Shown here in pieces: positions 1 through 8,992 of a stretch of 25,836 nt of DNA. The notes under the pieces were generated by a model. The model did no database searches. It was not told the DNA's origin and worked only from the letters and a program-made list of their open reading frames with translations. Every line of letters begins with the position of its first letter. Position 1 is the stretch's first letter. The position numbers and the translations under genes are program-made. Source of the stretch: Paulinella micropora (taxonomy: Eukaryota > Cercozoa > Imbricatea > Euglyphida); the NCBI GenBank assembly GCA_009731375.1, contig BJOX01000094.1, positions 86,653-112,488 of the forward strand, given 5' to 3'.

Positions 1-995
1 CCTGCTCCCCGCCGGCGGCTGGCTCTTGCGTCGCGCCGGCGCGGCACGCGGCTCGCGGCCGGCCGGCCGCGCTTGTCTGACTAACCTGCACAACTCGTCA
101 TAGTCGGCCTGCTCCGTCCAGTGCTTCCGGGACCAGCGCCGGCAGGCGGCCAGGTAGTCCGCCAATGGCCCCGTCAGCTCCTGCTCCCACTTCTGCTTGG
201 ACCGGAGCACGTACTGGTTTTTGCTGTGTTTTCTGTGCTGGCGCGGGCCGGCCCACGGCAGGCGTGCCCCGGCCAGGACCTCGGCTAGCATGTACCCTAC
301 GCTCCACAAGTCATCGACCGGGTGCGAGGCCTCGGCCACGTGCGCGCGGGGGCTCATGTACGTCCAGGTGCCTACGATGCAGGTGCCCCACTGAGAATGA
401 GCTCCGTCGAGGGGCGGCAGGGGGGTGCTAGCGGTGGCCGGGGGGCTATGCCTGCGTGACGCCAAGCCATAGTCCACCAGACACAGGCGCAGGCGGTCCT
501 GGCTGAGCACTAGGTTGTCGGGCTTGAGGTCCCGGTGCAGGTAGCCCGCCAGGTGCAAGTGCGCTAGGCCGCCGACGAGCTGCAGGAGGCTGTCCACCGC
601 CTCCGCGGCGCCCCCGCCCCCGTCCCGCCGCAGGTACACGTTGCGCCACTTGAGGGGATAGTACTCCATCACAATCACTCCCTTGCCCTGAACCAGCAAG
701 TGCTCCAGGACCCATGGGGTCTGCAGAGCGTTGGCGGGCACGGCCAGCAAGAGCTCGCGCTGGATCAGGTACTCTCGGCGCGAACAGGTGGAAGGGTGTG
801 TGCTCTCCCGGGTGAAGATCTTGAGGGCCACGGGGCTCCCGCCCGTCTGGGCGTGCGCCAGCCAAACCTCGGCGAAGCCCCCCCGGCGAGCCGAGAGTGC
901 AGCACCCACTCACCCACGTGGTCCCCGCTCTGCCAGGGCCGCGCCACGGCCGGCGGCTGCCGCGCGTGTGCGCAGGGGGGCGGAGCACGGTCCAT
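1..995 (-). CDS. Ser/Thr protein kinase, partial at left edge, one frameshift
   Basis: This is a eukaryotic-type protein kinase that would transfer phosphate from ATP to Ser/Thr of unknown host or viral targets. Reading leftward, the sequence shows a glycine-loop remnant (RRGGFAEVWLA), the ATP lysine (VALKI, about residue 56), a hinge (IVMEYYP), the catalytic loop HRDLKPDN (about residue 155), DYG in place of DFG, GTWTYMSPR in place of the usual APE segment, and DDLWSVGYML, the conserved subdomain IX. All catalytic residues are present, so it is probably active. The kinase frame is closed by TGA just upstream of the glycine loop, but another frame supplies an ATG at 995 and leads into the loop. 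The switch falls in the C7 run at 878-884, so a 1-nt homopolymer error is likely. The C-terminus runs off the window, with a basic tail after the kinase fold. The family is certain; the substrate is unknown. Confidence 0.88.
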
Positions 996-1194
996 CGTGC
1001 CCGTCCTTTTCTCTCCCCCCTCCCCCGCCCAGCGGGCACGGCGGGCAGCAGCAGGCGCCGCCCTGGCCCTGCCCTCCCGCCGCACTACTCCTGGCCCCCG
1101 CCCCCTCCACTCCGCGCACTCGTGCCTTCCCCTGCTCCCCCTCCCCCGCTCCCGCACACGGGCCAGCGGGGCAGGAGGCGGCCCCCCCGGGGCT

Positions 1195-1234
<40 letters not shown>

Positions 1235-1416
1235 NNNNNNNNNNNNNNNNNNNNNNNNNNNNNNNNNNNNNNNNNNNNNNNNNNNNNNNNNNNNNNNNNN
1301 NNNNNNNNNNNNNNNNNNNNNNNNNNNNNNNNNNNNNNNNNNNNNNNNNNNNNNNNNNNNNNNNNNNNNNNNNNNNNNNNNNNNNNNNNNNNNNNNNNNN
1401 NNNNNNNNNNNNNNNN
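996..1416. other. Low-complexity intergenic stretch with C38 tract and assembly gap
   Basis: This lies between the divergent kinase (-) and the next plus-strand gene. It is pyrimidine/C-rich, has an uninterrupted C38 tract at 1197-1234, then a gap of N at 1235-1416. Open frames running through it are composition artefacts. Both promoters and the start of the following gene must lie here or in the gap; no convincing TATA box is visible. Confidence 0.7.
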
Positions 1417-2465
1417 CTAGCGCCGGCGGGGCAGCCGCGCCCACCGTCGGCGCCGAGTGGCGCCAGAGCTTTCTGAGCGCCCGCGGCCAGTGGCTGGCGC
1501 TGCTGTTGGACGCCGTGCGCTTCCGCCTGCGCCTGCTGCGCACGCACCCGCAGTCGCACTGGAACGCGCAGTTGCTGCAAGGCTGCCTGGAGCACTACTG
1601 GGGCGTGGAGGCCTTTGCCTGGTCGCAGCCCCCCGCGAAACAGGCACGTACCTCTGGCGTGCTGTACCGGAGCCTGTGGGCTGCGCAGGACCCGGGGCCC
1701 CTGTCGGCGCAGGGGGGGCCCTTCCGCACGCCGCGCGGGTCCGGGGAGGAGGAGAGCCGGGGCTATGAGGGGCCGAACCTGGTGCAGTTCGGGCGCGAGC
1801 GGTTCCTGAGCCTGATGCAACAGTTTCGGCCACAGCCCCCCCGCCACGGCGGGCAGGAGCAGCCGCTGCAAGAACTACCGTCCCTACAGGCGGCGGCAGA
1901 GGCGGAGAGGCCCGGCGACGAGCTAGACCTGGGCGACGTCTCGCCGCTGAGCTCCGACGACGAGAGTGACGACCAGGGCCAGGCGGGGGGCTTTGCCCCG
2001 AAATCCCTGCTCGACCCGGCGCCCCCGGCCGTGCCCGAGCGGCCACCGGCCGTGGGCTCGGAGACGGCGGAGGCCAAGGCCTGGCAGCAGCTGCTGGTCC
2101 TACTGGAGCGCTGGAACACGCACGCCCCGGCGCTGCAGAGTGCGCTGTTGGCCTGCCCGCAGCTAGGGGCGCTGCTGGCGCGGGAGCTCCGGGCGCAGGA
2201 CCTGCACGTCACTTTCACGCACAAGCGGCTGCGGGCCTACCGGCCCGACCAAACGTCCCTCGACGGGCCGGGCGGCCTTCCCGGGAGGCCCTGCGTGGTG
2301 CGCAACGATTTCCCTCTCTCGCACCACGCGTACGTCGCGCCCCAGGGCAGCCACACCGGGTGGACCGAGGGCGAGGGCTGGGTAGCGGTGGTGCACATGG
2401 TGGTGGGCTTTGGGGCGCCCCCGCCAGATCCGCCGCCGGGACCGCCGCCCCCCTCCGGCCTCTAG
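1417..2465 (+). CDS. Orphan protein, 5' end lost in gap
   Basis: The product is not recognised. The frame is open from the gap to TAG at 2463-2465, about 349 visible residues, and its amino-acid character is clearly coding. There is an amphipathic helical start (EWRQSFLSARGQWLALLL), a cluster of aromatic and acidic residues, an acidic serine-rich linker (SPLSSDDESDD) near the middle, a second helical block (AKAWQQLLVLLERW) and a proline-rich tail ending PPPPSGL. No signal peptide or membrane segment is visible in the sequenced part. Codons are strongly G/C-ending, like the neighbouring helicase. A poly(A)-like ATTAAA follows about 100 bp downstream. The start codon is in or before the gap. 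It could be a structural or regulatory viral protein, but nothing in the sequence decides this. Confidence 0.72.
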
Positions 2466-2562
2466 TCTGCCACCGGCCCCCCCGCGGCGGGGGTCCAGCC
2501 GCGCTCCACTGGCTGCTCGGTCCCGGCCGCGGCCGGCCCTGGCTCGTCTCGTCGCGGCCTTG

Positions 2563-2568
2563 ATTAAA
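2563..2568 (+). terminator. ATTAAA poly(A) signal
   Basis: An ATTAAA hexamer stands alone in an otherwise almost pure G/C region, about 100 bp after the stop of the upstream orphan gene. ATTAAA is the commonest variant of the eukaryotic AATAAA signal. Confidence 0.5.
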
Positions 2569-2620
2569 AGTGAAGGTCAACCCTACCGTGGTTTGGGCGC
2601 AACCGGCCCCTCCACCCCCC

Positions 2621-2770
2621 GGCCCCGCGCGCTCGTGCCCGCCTGGCCCGCGCCCCCCCCCCCGGCCCCGCGCGCTCGTGCCCGCCTGGCCCGCGCCCCC
2701 CTCCTGGCCCCGCGCGCTCGGGCCCGCTCGGCGCGCGCACGCCCTCCCGGCCCCGCGCGCTCGTGCCCGG
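2621..2770. repeat. About 43-bp GC minisatellite, four copies
   Basis: The core GGCCCCGCGCGCTCG recurs at 2621, 2664, 2706 and 2749, giving spacings of 43, 42 and 43 bp. The copies diverge, the third most. They occupy the gene-free stretch 2466-2992 between two plus-strand genes, which otherwise holds only G/C-rich low-complexity sequence with C and G runs. It could be promoter-proximal or simple slippage DNA. Confidence 0.7.
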
Positions 2771-2992
2771 CAGCGGCCCGCGGGGGAGGGAGGGGGGGCA
2801 GTGCGCGCACGGGCGGGCACGGGCGCGCGGGGAGGGGGGAGAGCAGTCGCCCCCCCCCCCCCCCACCGGCGCGGGGCGGGGAGGGGGCGCGTGCCGGCTC
2901 GCGGCGGCGGGCGCTGCCGGCGCGCGCCGGTGGGGGGGTAAGCGGGGGCCCTCCGCCCGGGCCACAATTCCAGCCAGCGCTCTGGACACCAG

Positions 2993-4149
2993 ATGCAAGA
3001 AGCCAAGCCTCCGTGCAGCGAACCCCAGCCCCCGTGCGGCAGCCCCCGACCCTCCGTGTTGCCGCAGCCGGCACCACCGACCGCGGCGCCAGCGACCACG
3101 GCGCAGCCCGGGCGGGGGCCGGCGGCCCCAGTGGCCACGCCCGGCCTGGCCCCGGCGCCGCCAGCCACCACGCCAGAAATCTGTCCCGCTGGCCCGGCGG
3201 CCCCAGCGGCCACGCCCGGCCTGGCCACGGTGCCGCCACCACGCCAGAAATCTGTCCCGCCGGCCCGGCGGCCCCCGTGGCCGCGCATAGCCAGGGCCAG
3301 GTCGTCGCGGCCGTCCGGCCCACCACAGCACCACTCCCGCCGGGGGGGCCCAGTGCCCCCTACGGCGAGTCTTCTAGCCCCGAGGGCCCATCGTCGTACC
3401 GCCCGCCGCCCGTGGCACGTGGGTGGGGCGCCGGCTCCCCTGTCCCGGACGGCACGTTCAGCCCCGCGGTGCTGCGCCTGCGCCTCGCTGGCACCGTGCA
3501 GAAGTGGCAAATGTTTGTAGCCGATGCCCGGGAGCTACTCGTCTGCCTGTCCCATGCTACGGACCAGGCGGCGACCGCTGCACTGCTAGCCGCGCCGCCC
3601 GTCGTGCCCGTCGACCTCCCCCGCCACTCCTCTCCCCGCCACTCCTCTGCCTCCCTGGCGCCGCCGCACCACCGAACCCCGCCCCGTGGCTCGCCCGAGA
3701 AGCGCGCCCGGGAATACGACCACGAGCCGTACCCCAGCAGCCACAAGTACGCAAAGCTGGAGGAAGTGGCAGGAGACGCCACACTCGACAGGTTCGTGCA
3801 CGACAGAGATACCAGGCGCCGCAGGGAGTACAGGGCGTGCTTGCAGGCCTGGAACTCTGCCCTGTGCTTATCGAACAGAGCCAGAGAGGTGGACACACTG
3901 CTGGCCATCGTAGACCGCGTGCGTGAGCTCTGCCCCGGGCCAGCTTACGCAGGCCCCGCCCAGGCGAGGGAGGACCATCTGCTCTCGGAGAACAAGACTC
4001 GGGTGGTAGCGTCCATCCTCCGAGAGGTGAGGGCCCGGCTCGGCCTAGACTCCAAGACTACCCGCAACGAGGTGGTAGCGCATGCGCTCAAGTTCCACTT
4101 CTCGGAGCAGAGGGCCGGTCGAGACCGCACCCCCCCGCTCGTCCGGTAG
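2993..4149 (+). CDS. Orphan proline/alanine-rich protein with a broken internal repeat
   Basis: The product is not recognised. The ATG at 2993 (MQEAKPPCSEP) opens a Pro/Ala-rich N-terminal half containing a repeat of about 24-25 residues (TTPEICPAGPAAP core). The second repeat copy is 71 bp, not a multiple of three, and the better frame changes there. The downstream frame continues to TAG at 4149. The C-terminal half is well-composed: VQKWQMFVADARELL, a Pro/Ser/His-rich linker, a basic stretch (EKRAREYDHEPYP), then a long charged helical region (RRRREYRACLQAWNSALCL; RVVASILREVRARLGLD). The longer open frame that begins inside the previous gene at 2410 is compositional. The disordered arm plus helical C-terminus would suit a virion, scaffold or DNA-associated protein, but that is a guess. 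Confidence 0.66.
3121..3266 (+). repeat. Imperfect 75/71-bp tandem coding repeat
   Basis: GGCGGCCCC-led units start at 3121, 3196 and 3267 (the last partial). The first unit is 75 bp (25 codons) and the second 71 bp, so a base is missing relative to a codon-preserving 72 bp unit. This places the frame change of the host gene inside the repeat. Confidence 0.7.
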
Positions 4150-4250
4150 CAGGAACTAAACCGGCCTGGCCCGCCCCTGGTCGGGAAAAGGGGGGCGCCG
4201 CCTCTCCTCCCAGCCCCGTGCGTGCGTGTGGCAGAGGCGGCGGGGCAAGA

Positions 4251-4299
4251 CAGACAGCTAGCGCGCAGGCAGGGGAAAACAGACAGCTAGCGCGCAGGC
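4251..4299. repeat. Two copies of a 20-bp motif, 29-bp period
   Basis: The motif CAGACAGCTAGCGCGCAGGC occurs at 4251-4270 and again at 4280-4299, separated by AGGGGAAAA. It lies in the 3' intergenic region between the convergent orphan gene and helicase. No function is evident. Confidence 0.8.
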
Positions 4300-4343
4300 C
4301 GGGGAGCCGTGAGCCACACTCGTACCTGACACAAGTCCAAATC

Positions 4344-4349
4344 ATTAAA
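4344..4349 (+). terminator. ATTAAA poly(A) signal
   Basis: ATTAAA followed by an A run lies about 195 bp downstream of the orphan gene ending at 4149. It is the first AT-rich element on that strand and the likely 3'-end signal. Confidence 0.45.
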
Positions 4350-4602
4350 AAAAGAACCAGAACCAGCGTTCAGTCGTTCTCTCCCAGGGCCGGGATAGGG
4401 GGGGAGGGGGTGTCTTGGCCGGGACTGCGTTTACCACCCAGGCGTCCCTGCCAGGCACCCATGTCCGGGCCAGAAGGTCTTCCCCCTCCTCCACCAATAC
4501 ATAACCACAGGGTGGCTCAGAGATTTCTGGCGTGACGGCCGAGTAACGATGCTGTGGCCGCGGCCGGCAGTCTCGGCGAGCGTGTGTACACGAGACGTAC
4601 AC
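4345..4602 (-). CDS. Possible small orphan protein (85 aa)
   Basis: An ATG-initiated frame sits in the 600-bp interval between two convergent genes. Its centre has non-repetitive, protein-like composition (CGYVLVEEGEDLLARTWVPG), which sets it apart from the arginine/proline shadows around it, and it ends in an aromatic tail (WFWFFF). It contains VTPEIS, resembling the TTPEIC core of the repeat in the neighbouring plus-strand gene. There is no recognisable domain and no clear promoter. It could equally be chance open frame. Confidence 0.3.
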   Translation of the reverse strand: MYVSCTHARRDCRPRPQHRYSAVTPEISEPPCGYVLVEEGEDLLARTWVPGRDAWVVNAVPAKTPPPPLSRPWERTTERWFWFFF

Positions 4603-4720
4603 GAGACCCGCTCACCTAGCGACAGAAAGAAACATCCGGCTAGTGCGGTCCCGGTACCCGCCCGGCCCCCTAAACCGGACCACCTCGTCTCGGGTTCTCC
4701 AGAGCCTGGACAGGTCTTTT

Positions 4721-4726
4721 TTTAAT
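4721..4726 (-). terminator. Poly(A) signal of the helicase gene
   Basis: On the minus strand this reads ATTAAAAAAA, about 28 bp past the helicase stop codon at 4754. It is the expected position for a compact 3' end. Confidence 0.5.
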
Positions 4727-4753
4727 AGTGGCGTGCGCCCACCCGAGCCGGCC

Positions 4754-7700
4754 CTAGCAAGCAGGCGGGGCAGGACCGGCCGCTTCTTCCTCTCCGCCCG
4801 GCCGGCTGGGGGGGTGCTCTGGCCCACGAGGAGGGGGCTGGCACAGCGCCTTGATGGACAGCACGTCGTGGTTCCATGGCCGGACGCTCCGGTCCCACAA
4901 CAGGCTCCGTTGCTCGGGATACCTGGCGCCGCGACGGCGCTGGGGCACCCAGATCTCCCCCCGTTCCCGGCAGCGGGACAGGGCCGTGTACACAATCTTG
5001 GCCAGGTGGTAGTTGCGGGGACAATACGGAGTGGGCGACAGGACCAAGTACACGCGGTCGAACTCGTTGCCCTGTACGCACATGTCGGTCTGCGCGAAGG
5101 CCCAGCTCAGCCCGTCCTCGCCGTGTTGCCTCTTGGAGTACAAGAAGGCCAGGCGGGGTCGCGGCGGCCGCTGCTCCCCCGCCGGCGGGTCAGCATTGCC
5201 GACCCACAGCGTGAAGACGCGCCAGGCCCAGCAGCAGCGGTGGTCTAAGACCTCGGCCCGCGGCCCGCTGGCGGTGGACTGGACAGGCTCCTGTCCGGCT
5301 AGCACCAGCGACGACCCGCGTCTTTCGTAAGTGACGTCTTGGATGCGGACGACGTAGCCCAGGCAGCGCACCTCTGGGCTCGGCAGGCAGTGAGGCGGCA
5401 GGAGCTGCTCCAGCTTTTCCGCCCCGCCCTGGGTGGTCCGGCGCTCGGGCGGAAGCAGCCAGGCGTCGTCCGGCGGGGGGTCGTCTGGCGGGGGGTCGTC
5501 TGCCGGGCGGCGGCGCCGGCCGCCCGTGGCGGGCGGACCGTCCGCGTCGTCGGGCGGGCCATCGGTGCCTGCGCGAGCGCGTACTACCGCCAGCGCGTCC
5601 AGGCACGACTTACACAGCAGGGGGTCGCTGGTCCGGCCCAGCCTGCGGCACTCGAGGCGCACCTTGGCCCCGGGGTACAGTGCGTACGCGGGGGGTTGGT
5701 GTGAGCTTGGCACGCCGGGGCGGGCTGGCAGCGCCGTGGCTCCAGCTAGGTGCGCTAGGCCCAAGTTCAGCAGAGCCGCCTCTTGCTGGCGGACTACCAT
5801 GAGCTGGTAGCTGGGGAAGGGGGGCGGCCCCTGCGTCCAGAAGCGGTCGTCGATCACGAGCCCGTGCCTATCGTGCCACTGCCGCAGGGTGGGAGCCCAG
5901 CCTTGCCACGTGGACACGTCGAACCGGGCCCCGGCGGGGGTCTCTTGGTAGTCCCCTAGGTAGTGAACACAGTCCTGCAGCCACTCGGCAGCCCGAGGCG
6001 TTGTGCGACGCACAAGTTGTCGGTAGCCGCCTCGACGCGATGGACGCGCTCCAGCCGGGCGCACGAGCCCGGGAACAGGTCGCGCAGCAGGCTTTGGACG
6101 CAGCCGTACCCCAGGGGTGGCAGCTGGGCCTCGTCGCCCAACAGGAGCCAGCGTTGGCAGTTCGGGGCCAGCTGGTCCAGCGCGAACATGAGCTGCAGAA
6201 AGAAGGCAGGCGACATGAGTGAGACTTCGTCTACCACGCAAGCGTACTGGGGGCCGGAGCCCCGCCCCCCCTCCCTCGTCCGCTGTTAACGCCGACGACG
6301 GGCGTGAGGAGTCTGCCAGGCCGGCCCGCACGCGCAGCCAGGCCTGTGTGCGATGCGCGGGCAACGACAGCGCCGGGGGGCCGGGGCCTGCCAGGCCTCC
6401 CGCCACCCCCGAGGACGGGGGGTCCGGCTCCTGCGACTGCCCGGCTAGGCCCCGAGCGGCCGCTACCTGGACCGCGTTGCGTGTCATGGCCACGAACAGG
6501 ACGGGTAGGTGGCTCCGGCGTTTGAGACACCCGGCCACCGTCGTCTTGCCCGTGCCGGCCGCCCCGCTCAGCAGACCTACCCTAGCGGACGTGACTCTCT
6601 CCAGGGCCCGGGCCTGTTCGTCCGACAAGCCCCCGGCGTCGCACACCGGCGCGGCGGGCGAGGCCGGGGCGGGGGCGCCGCCCGCCGCGGGGGGTGGGCT
6701 CTCGGCTGGGCCGTCGGGCGGGGCATCGGGCGGGGCATCGGGCGGGGCATCGGGCGGGGTGTCGGGCGGGGCGTCGTAGACCTGCCGCAGCCTCTCAATT
6801 ACGCGTGACTCTTGGCTAAAGAACCAGCGCGGCGCGTAGGTGGCCTTGCCTACGCGAACCCAGGGCAAAGCCGCCGATGCTTCCCCCACGGGGGCCGCGT
6901 CCCAGAGGCTGGCTACGCACTCCTGCACGTCCTCTCGCCGTTTCTCGTCTAGTTCAAAACGCGCCGACTTGCGATCCCAGGCCAAGAGCCCACACCAGGG
7001 GCTCCTGGGGAACTGGCGTCGATCGGGCTCTAGGTTGTCCTGCAGCTGGCGAAAGCCCAGGTAGTTCATCCTGCCCTCAGCCGTCCTTTGGATATTGGGC
7101 AAACACTCCGCTAGCCAGCCCCGCCGGCTCCTGTCCACTTCAAAGCACGAATTCTTGCGCACGTGCAGGGTATTGCACAGCCAAAAGTGCACCAGCACCA
7201 GCCGGCGCTTTCGCTCGCCCAAGGCTTCGTACAGGTGTAACTTCACGGCTACGGGCAGCCGCCGGAAGCGCTGGGGGGACAGACACATCGGGGCGCTCTG
7301 TAAGTCACTGGTACGCAGCCCCAGATCCGCTGCCACCCGATCGTCTCCGGACCACAGAGCAGACTCATAAAAGAGACAGGGGTCCGCTGCCTCCAGCGCC
7401 AGCAGCCAGCGCCGGCGTTGCAGAGGGTCGTAGTCGCGCCATACACGCGCCGGTGGCAGGGCCGGTGCTAAGTAACCCCAGCGCGGGTCCTCGTCCAGGA
7501 GCAGCAGGAGTTCCTCCGCGGTGCCAGCGCCCTCCCCTTCGTCGCCGCTCTCCTCCTCGCCGTCTTCCATGTCAGAGTCCCTCGCTCTCCCTGGCCCAGC
7601 GACCACCCGCCGCGGTTGGTCCGGGGCAGCGGCTGCCTCCTCCAGGCGCAGTCTTTTGGTCGGGGGGGCGGGAGACCGCGGCGCCAGCCGCGCACGCAGG

Positions 7701-7999
7701 GACGCGGATTTGAAGTCTAGCTTGACTACGCCGCGCGTGAAATCGTACTGCAAAAATCCGCTCGCTTGCTTGGTCATCGCTTTGTGGTCCGTCCGTAGCC
7801 GCACGCCCTGCACCAGGCTGGCGTGCTGGCTTGTCAGGATCGTGTACAGCCAAGCAGGACACGAGTGTGCGTACCGACCCGGGCTCAGGTACAGTCTGGG
7901 CTTCGCTACTCCCAGCAGCGGCGCAGACGCGCGCAGGCTGACGGACCGTTCCGTCCCGCCCGCCTGGCTCCAGTAAGACCACTGGTCGTCCGCGAACAT
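4754..7999 (-). CDS. RecD-like superfamily 1B DNA helicase, two frame changes
   Basis: This is an ATP-dependent DNA helicase expected to unwind duplex DNA during replication or recombination. Motif I (GAAGTGKTTV) lies near 6540-6580 and motif Ia follows (VLFVAMTRNAVQ). Walker B (CVVDEVSLM) and motif III (LLLGDEAQLPPLG) lie in a different frame at 5956-6237. The main frame resumes and ends with VQGNEFDRVYLVL and VYTALSRCRERG, the RecD/UvrD C-terminal motifs V and VI. The first frame change falls in the C7 run at 6265-6271, the second near 5990-6030; together they restore frame. The N-terminal 450 residues are unassigned, with a cysteine/aromatic-rich region and an acidic linker. Linkers contain a 12-bp repeat (PPDA, 6711-6776) and a 15-bp repeat (DDPPP, about 5465-5503). 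The ATG at 7999 is preferred over the upstream GTG at 8041. The helicase assignment is firm; RecD versus Pif1-like is less so. Confidence 0.88.
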   Translation of the reverse strand: MFADDQWSYWSQAGGTERSVSLRASAPLLGVAKPRLYLSPGRYAHSCPAWLYTILTSQHASLVQGVRLRTDHKAMTKQASGFLQYDFTRGVVKLDFKSASLRARLAPRSPAPPTKRLRLEEAAAAPDQPRRVVAGPGRARDSDMEDGEEESGDEGEGAGTAEELLLLLDEDPRWGYLAPALPPARVWRDYDPLQRRRWLLALEAADPCLFYESALWSGDDRVAADLGLRTSDLQSAPMCLSPQRFRRLPVAVKLHLYEALGERKRRLVLVHFWLCNTLHVRKNSCFEVDRSRRGWLAECLPNIQRTAEGRMNYLGFRQLQDNLEPDRRQFPRSPWCGLLAWDRKSARFELDEKRREDVQECVASLWDAAPVGEASAALPWVRVGKATYAPRWFFSQESRVIERLRQVYDAPPDTPPDAPPDAPPDAPPDGPAESPPPAAGGAPAPASPAAPVCDAGGLSDEQARALERVTSARVGLLSGAAGTGKTTVAGCLKRRSHLPVLFVAMTRNAVQVAAARGLAGQSQEPDPPSSGVAGGLAGPGPPALSLPAHRTQAWLRVRAGLADSSRPSSALTADEGGGAGLRPPVRLRGRRSLTHVACLLSAAHVRAGPAGPELPTLAPVGRRGPAATPGVRLRPKPAARPVPGLVRPAGARPSRRGGYRQLVRRTTPRAAEWLQDCVHYLGDYQETPAGARFDVSTWQGWAPTLRQWHDRHGLVIDDRFWTQGPPPFPSYQLMVVRQQEAALLNLGLAHLAGATALPARPGVPSSHQPPAYALYPGAKVRLECRRLGRTSDPLLCKSCLDALAVVRARAGTDGPPDDADGPPATGGRRRRPADDPPPDDPPPDDAWLLPPERRTTQGGAEKLEQLLPPHCLPSPEVRCLGYVVRIQDVTYERRGSSLVLAGQEPVQSTASGPRAEVLDHRCCWAWRVFTLWVGNADPPAGEQRPPRPRLAFLYSKRQHGEDGLSWAFAQTDMCVQGNEFDRVYLVLSPTPYCPRNYHLAKIVYTALSRCRERGEIWVPQRRRGARYPEQRSLLWDRSVRPWNHDVLSIKALCQPPPRGPEHPPSRPGGEEEAAGPAPPAC
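6711..6776 (-). repeat. 12-bp tandem repeat encoding PPDA
   Basis: The unit GGCGGGGCATCG (plus strand) is repeated about five to six times within the helicase gene. It encodes a flexible Pro/Asp linker just before the ATPase domain. The unit is codon-preserving, so copy number can vary without breaking the frame. Confidence 0.8.
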
Positions 8000-8640
8000 G
8001 AGCGCCACGGGGCGACGCCTGCGACTGTTCTGCCTGGACACTTACTCCCCCCCCTCCCCGAGAGCGGGAGGGGGCTGCCCCCTCCCTCTTCCCCGCTTGC
8101 GCGCGTTGTCGTGCACACGCGCGGGCAGGGTGCCCCCCCCCACCCCTTCCCCACCCCTAAAAGTTCTAAGCAGTGCCCCTCCCCGTCCCCGGGGGAGCGG
8201 GGGGGGGGGGGGGGGGGGGGGCCCCCCCCGCGGGGGGGGGGGGNNNNNNNNNNGGGCGTGGGAGCGTGCACCCTCCGGCGGGGGTTGCGGGCGTCACGCA
8301 TTGTCAGTCCCTCTGCTCCACAATTCTTCCCACTGGCAAAAAGGGACGCCGCACGCTCTCTTCGACTCTGCTATCGTCGCTATTCCTTTTTCATTGTTGT
8401 ACTTCCGAGTAATTCTGCACCTCTTACTACTGTGGCCACTCAAAAGAACAGCTTGAGCTGGCGCAGGAACACTCGGAACCGGCGCGTGCTTCAGGGCCAA
8501 CGAAAGAGATCTGGTAAAAGATTCATTCTTGGTACGGAGGACCTCAAAAAAGGGCTCGAGCCAAAAAACAAGATTTCCTGCTAAAAGAAAAAAGCTGGAC
8601 TTCATTTCTGCCTCTTGTAATTCTTCTGAGGTACCTTTTT
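8000..8640. other. Intergenic region with long G tract and small gap
   Basis: This region is upstream of the helicase. It contains C-rich stretches, a G23 tract at 8199-8221, a second G run to 8243 and a 10-N gap at 8244-8253. From about 8300 the composition drops sharply in GC. Short plus-strand frames near 8380-8640 are rich in Lys/Arg/Ser, but no frame has convincing domain content, start context or length. I see no gene I can support. Confidence 0.6.
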
Positions 8641-8646
8641 TTTATT
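8641..8646 (-). terminator. AATAAA poly(A) signal
   Basis: On the minus strand this is AATAAA within AATAAAAAAAA. It is 50 bp beyond the small ORF ending at 8696 and about 340 bp beyond the HNH stop. It suggests that the small ORF lies in the same transcript as the HNH gene. Confidence 0.6.
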
Positions 8647-8695
8647 GAGAGACCAAACCAACCGCAGACCCCAGACAACGTGGCTAAGCTTCGTA

Positions 8696-8992
8696 CTAAG
8701 AATTTGAGCGCAGCAAATACTTGGCCGGAAGGCCACGAGCTTCGAAGAATGCTTGTGCGTCCCGGTCACCAGCCCGTGCTAGCCCCAAATTTTTAGTTCG
8801 CAGCTCGAACTCGGCCGTGCCGGCGCGCACTAGTCCGCGGGGCTCGTCCAGTGTGTAAAGGTACAGGTCGTCGCCGAGGACTTCGCCTGCCATCGTAGCC
8901 TCCAGCTCGCTCTCAAGCTCGCGATCTTCCCCGTGACCCCAGGCGTTCTTCTGGACCAGGTACAAGAACCAATGCGCCAGTCTACATTTCTA
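8696..8992 (-). CDS. Small ORF, or frame-shifted C-terminus of the HNH protein
   Basis: A frame begins immediately after a TAG that overlaps the end of the HNH gene and continues to 8696. It has no ATG near its start. Its composition is protein-like (AHWFLYLVQKNAWGHG, then an acidic segment, then DDLYLYTLDEPRGLV). The first in-frame ATG (MAGEVLGDD) would give only about 60 residues. Because it abuts the HNH reading frame in a different register and shares its poly(A) signal, it may be the true C-terminus of that protein, separated by one indel or an unrecognised short intron. No family is recognised. Confidence 0.4.

Noticed and set aside
860-935. Splice donor-like GGTGAGT upstream of the left-edge kinase glycine loop (minus strand)
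   Set aside because: No acceptor with a pyrimidine tract lies nearby that preserves the glycine loop; a 1-nt error in the C7 run explains the frame change better.
897-2465. Long plus-strand frame crossing the 182-N gap
   Set aside because: The part before the gap is proline/arginine low complexity antisense to the kinase, and gap length is only an estimate, so frame continuity means nothing.
2410-2992. N-terminal extension of the orphan gene back to 2410
   Set aside because: It overlaps the previous gene and reads through a poly(A)-like signal and a GC minisatellite; the ATG at 2993 begins a better-composed sequence.
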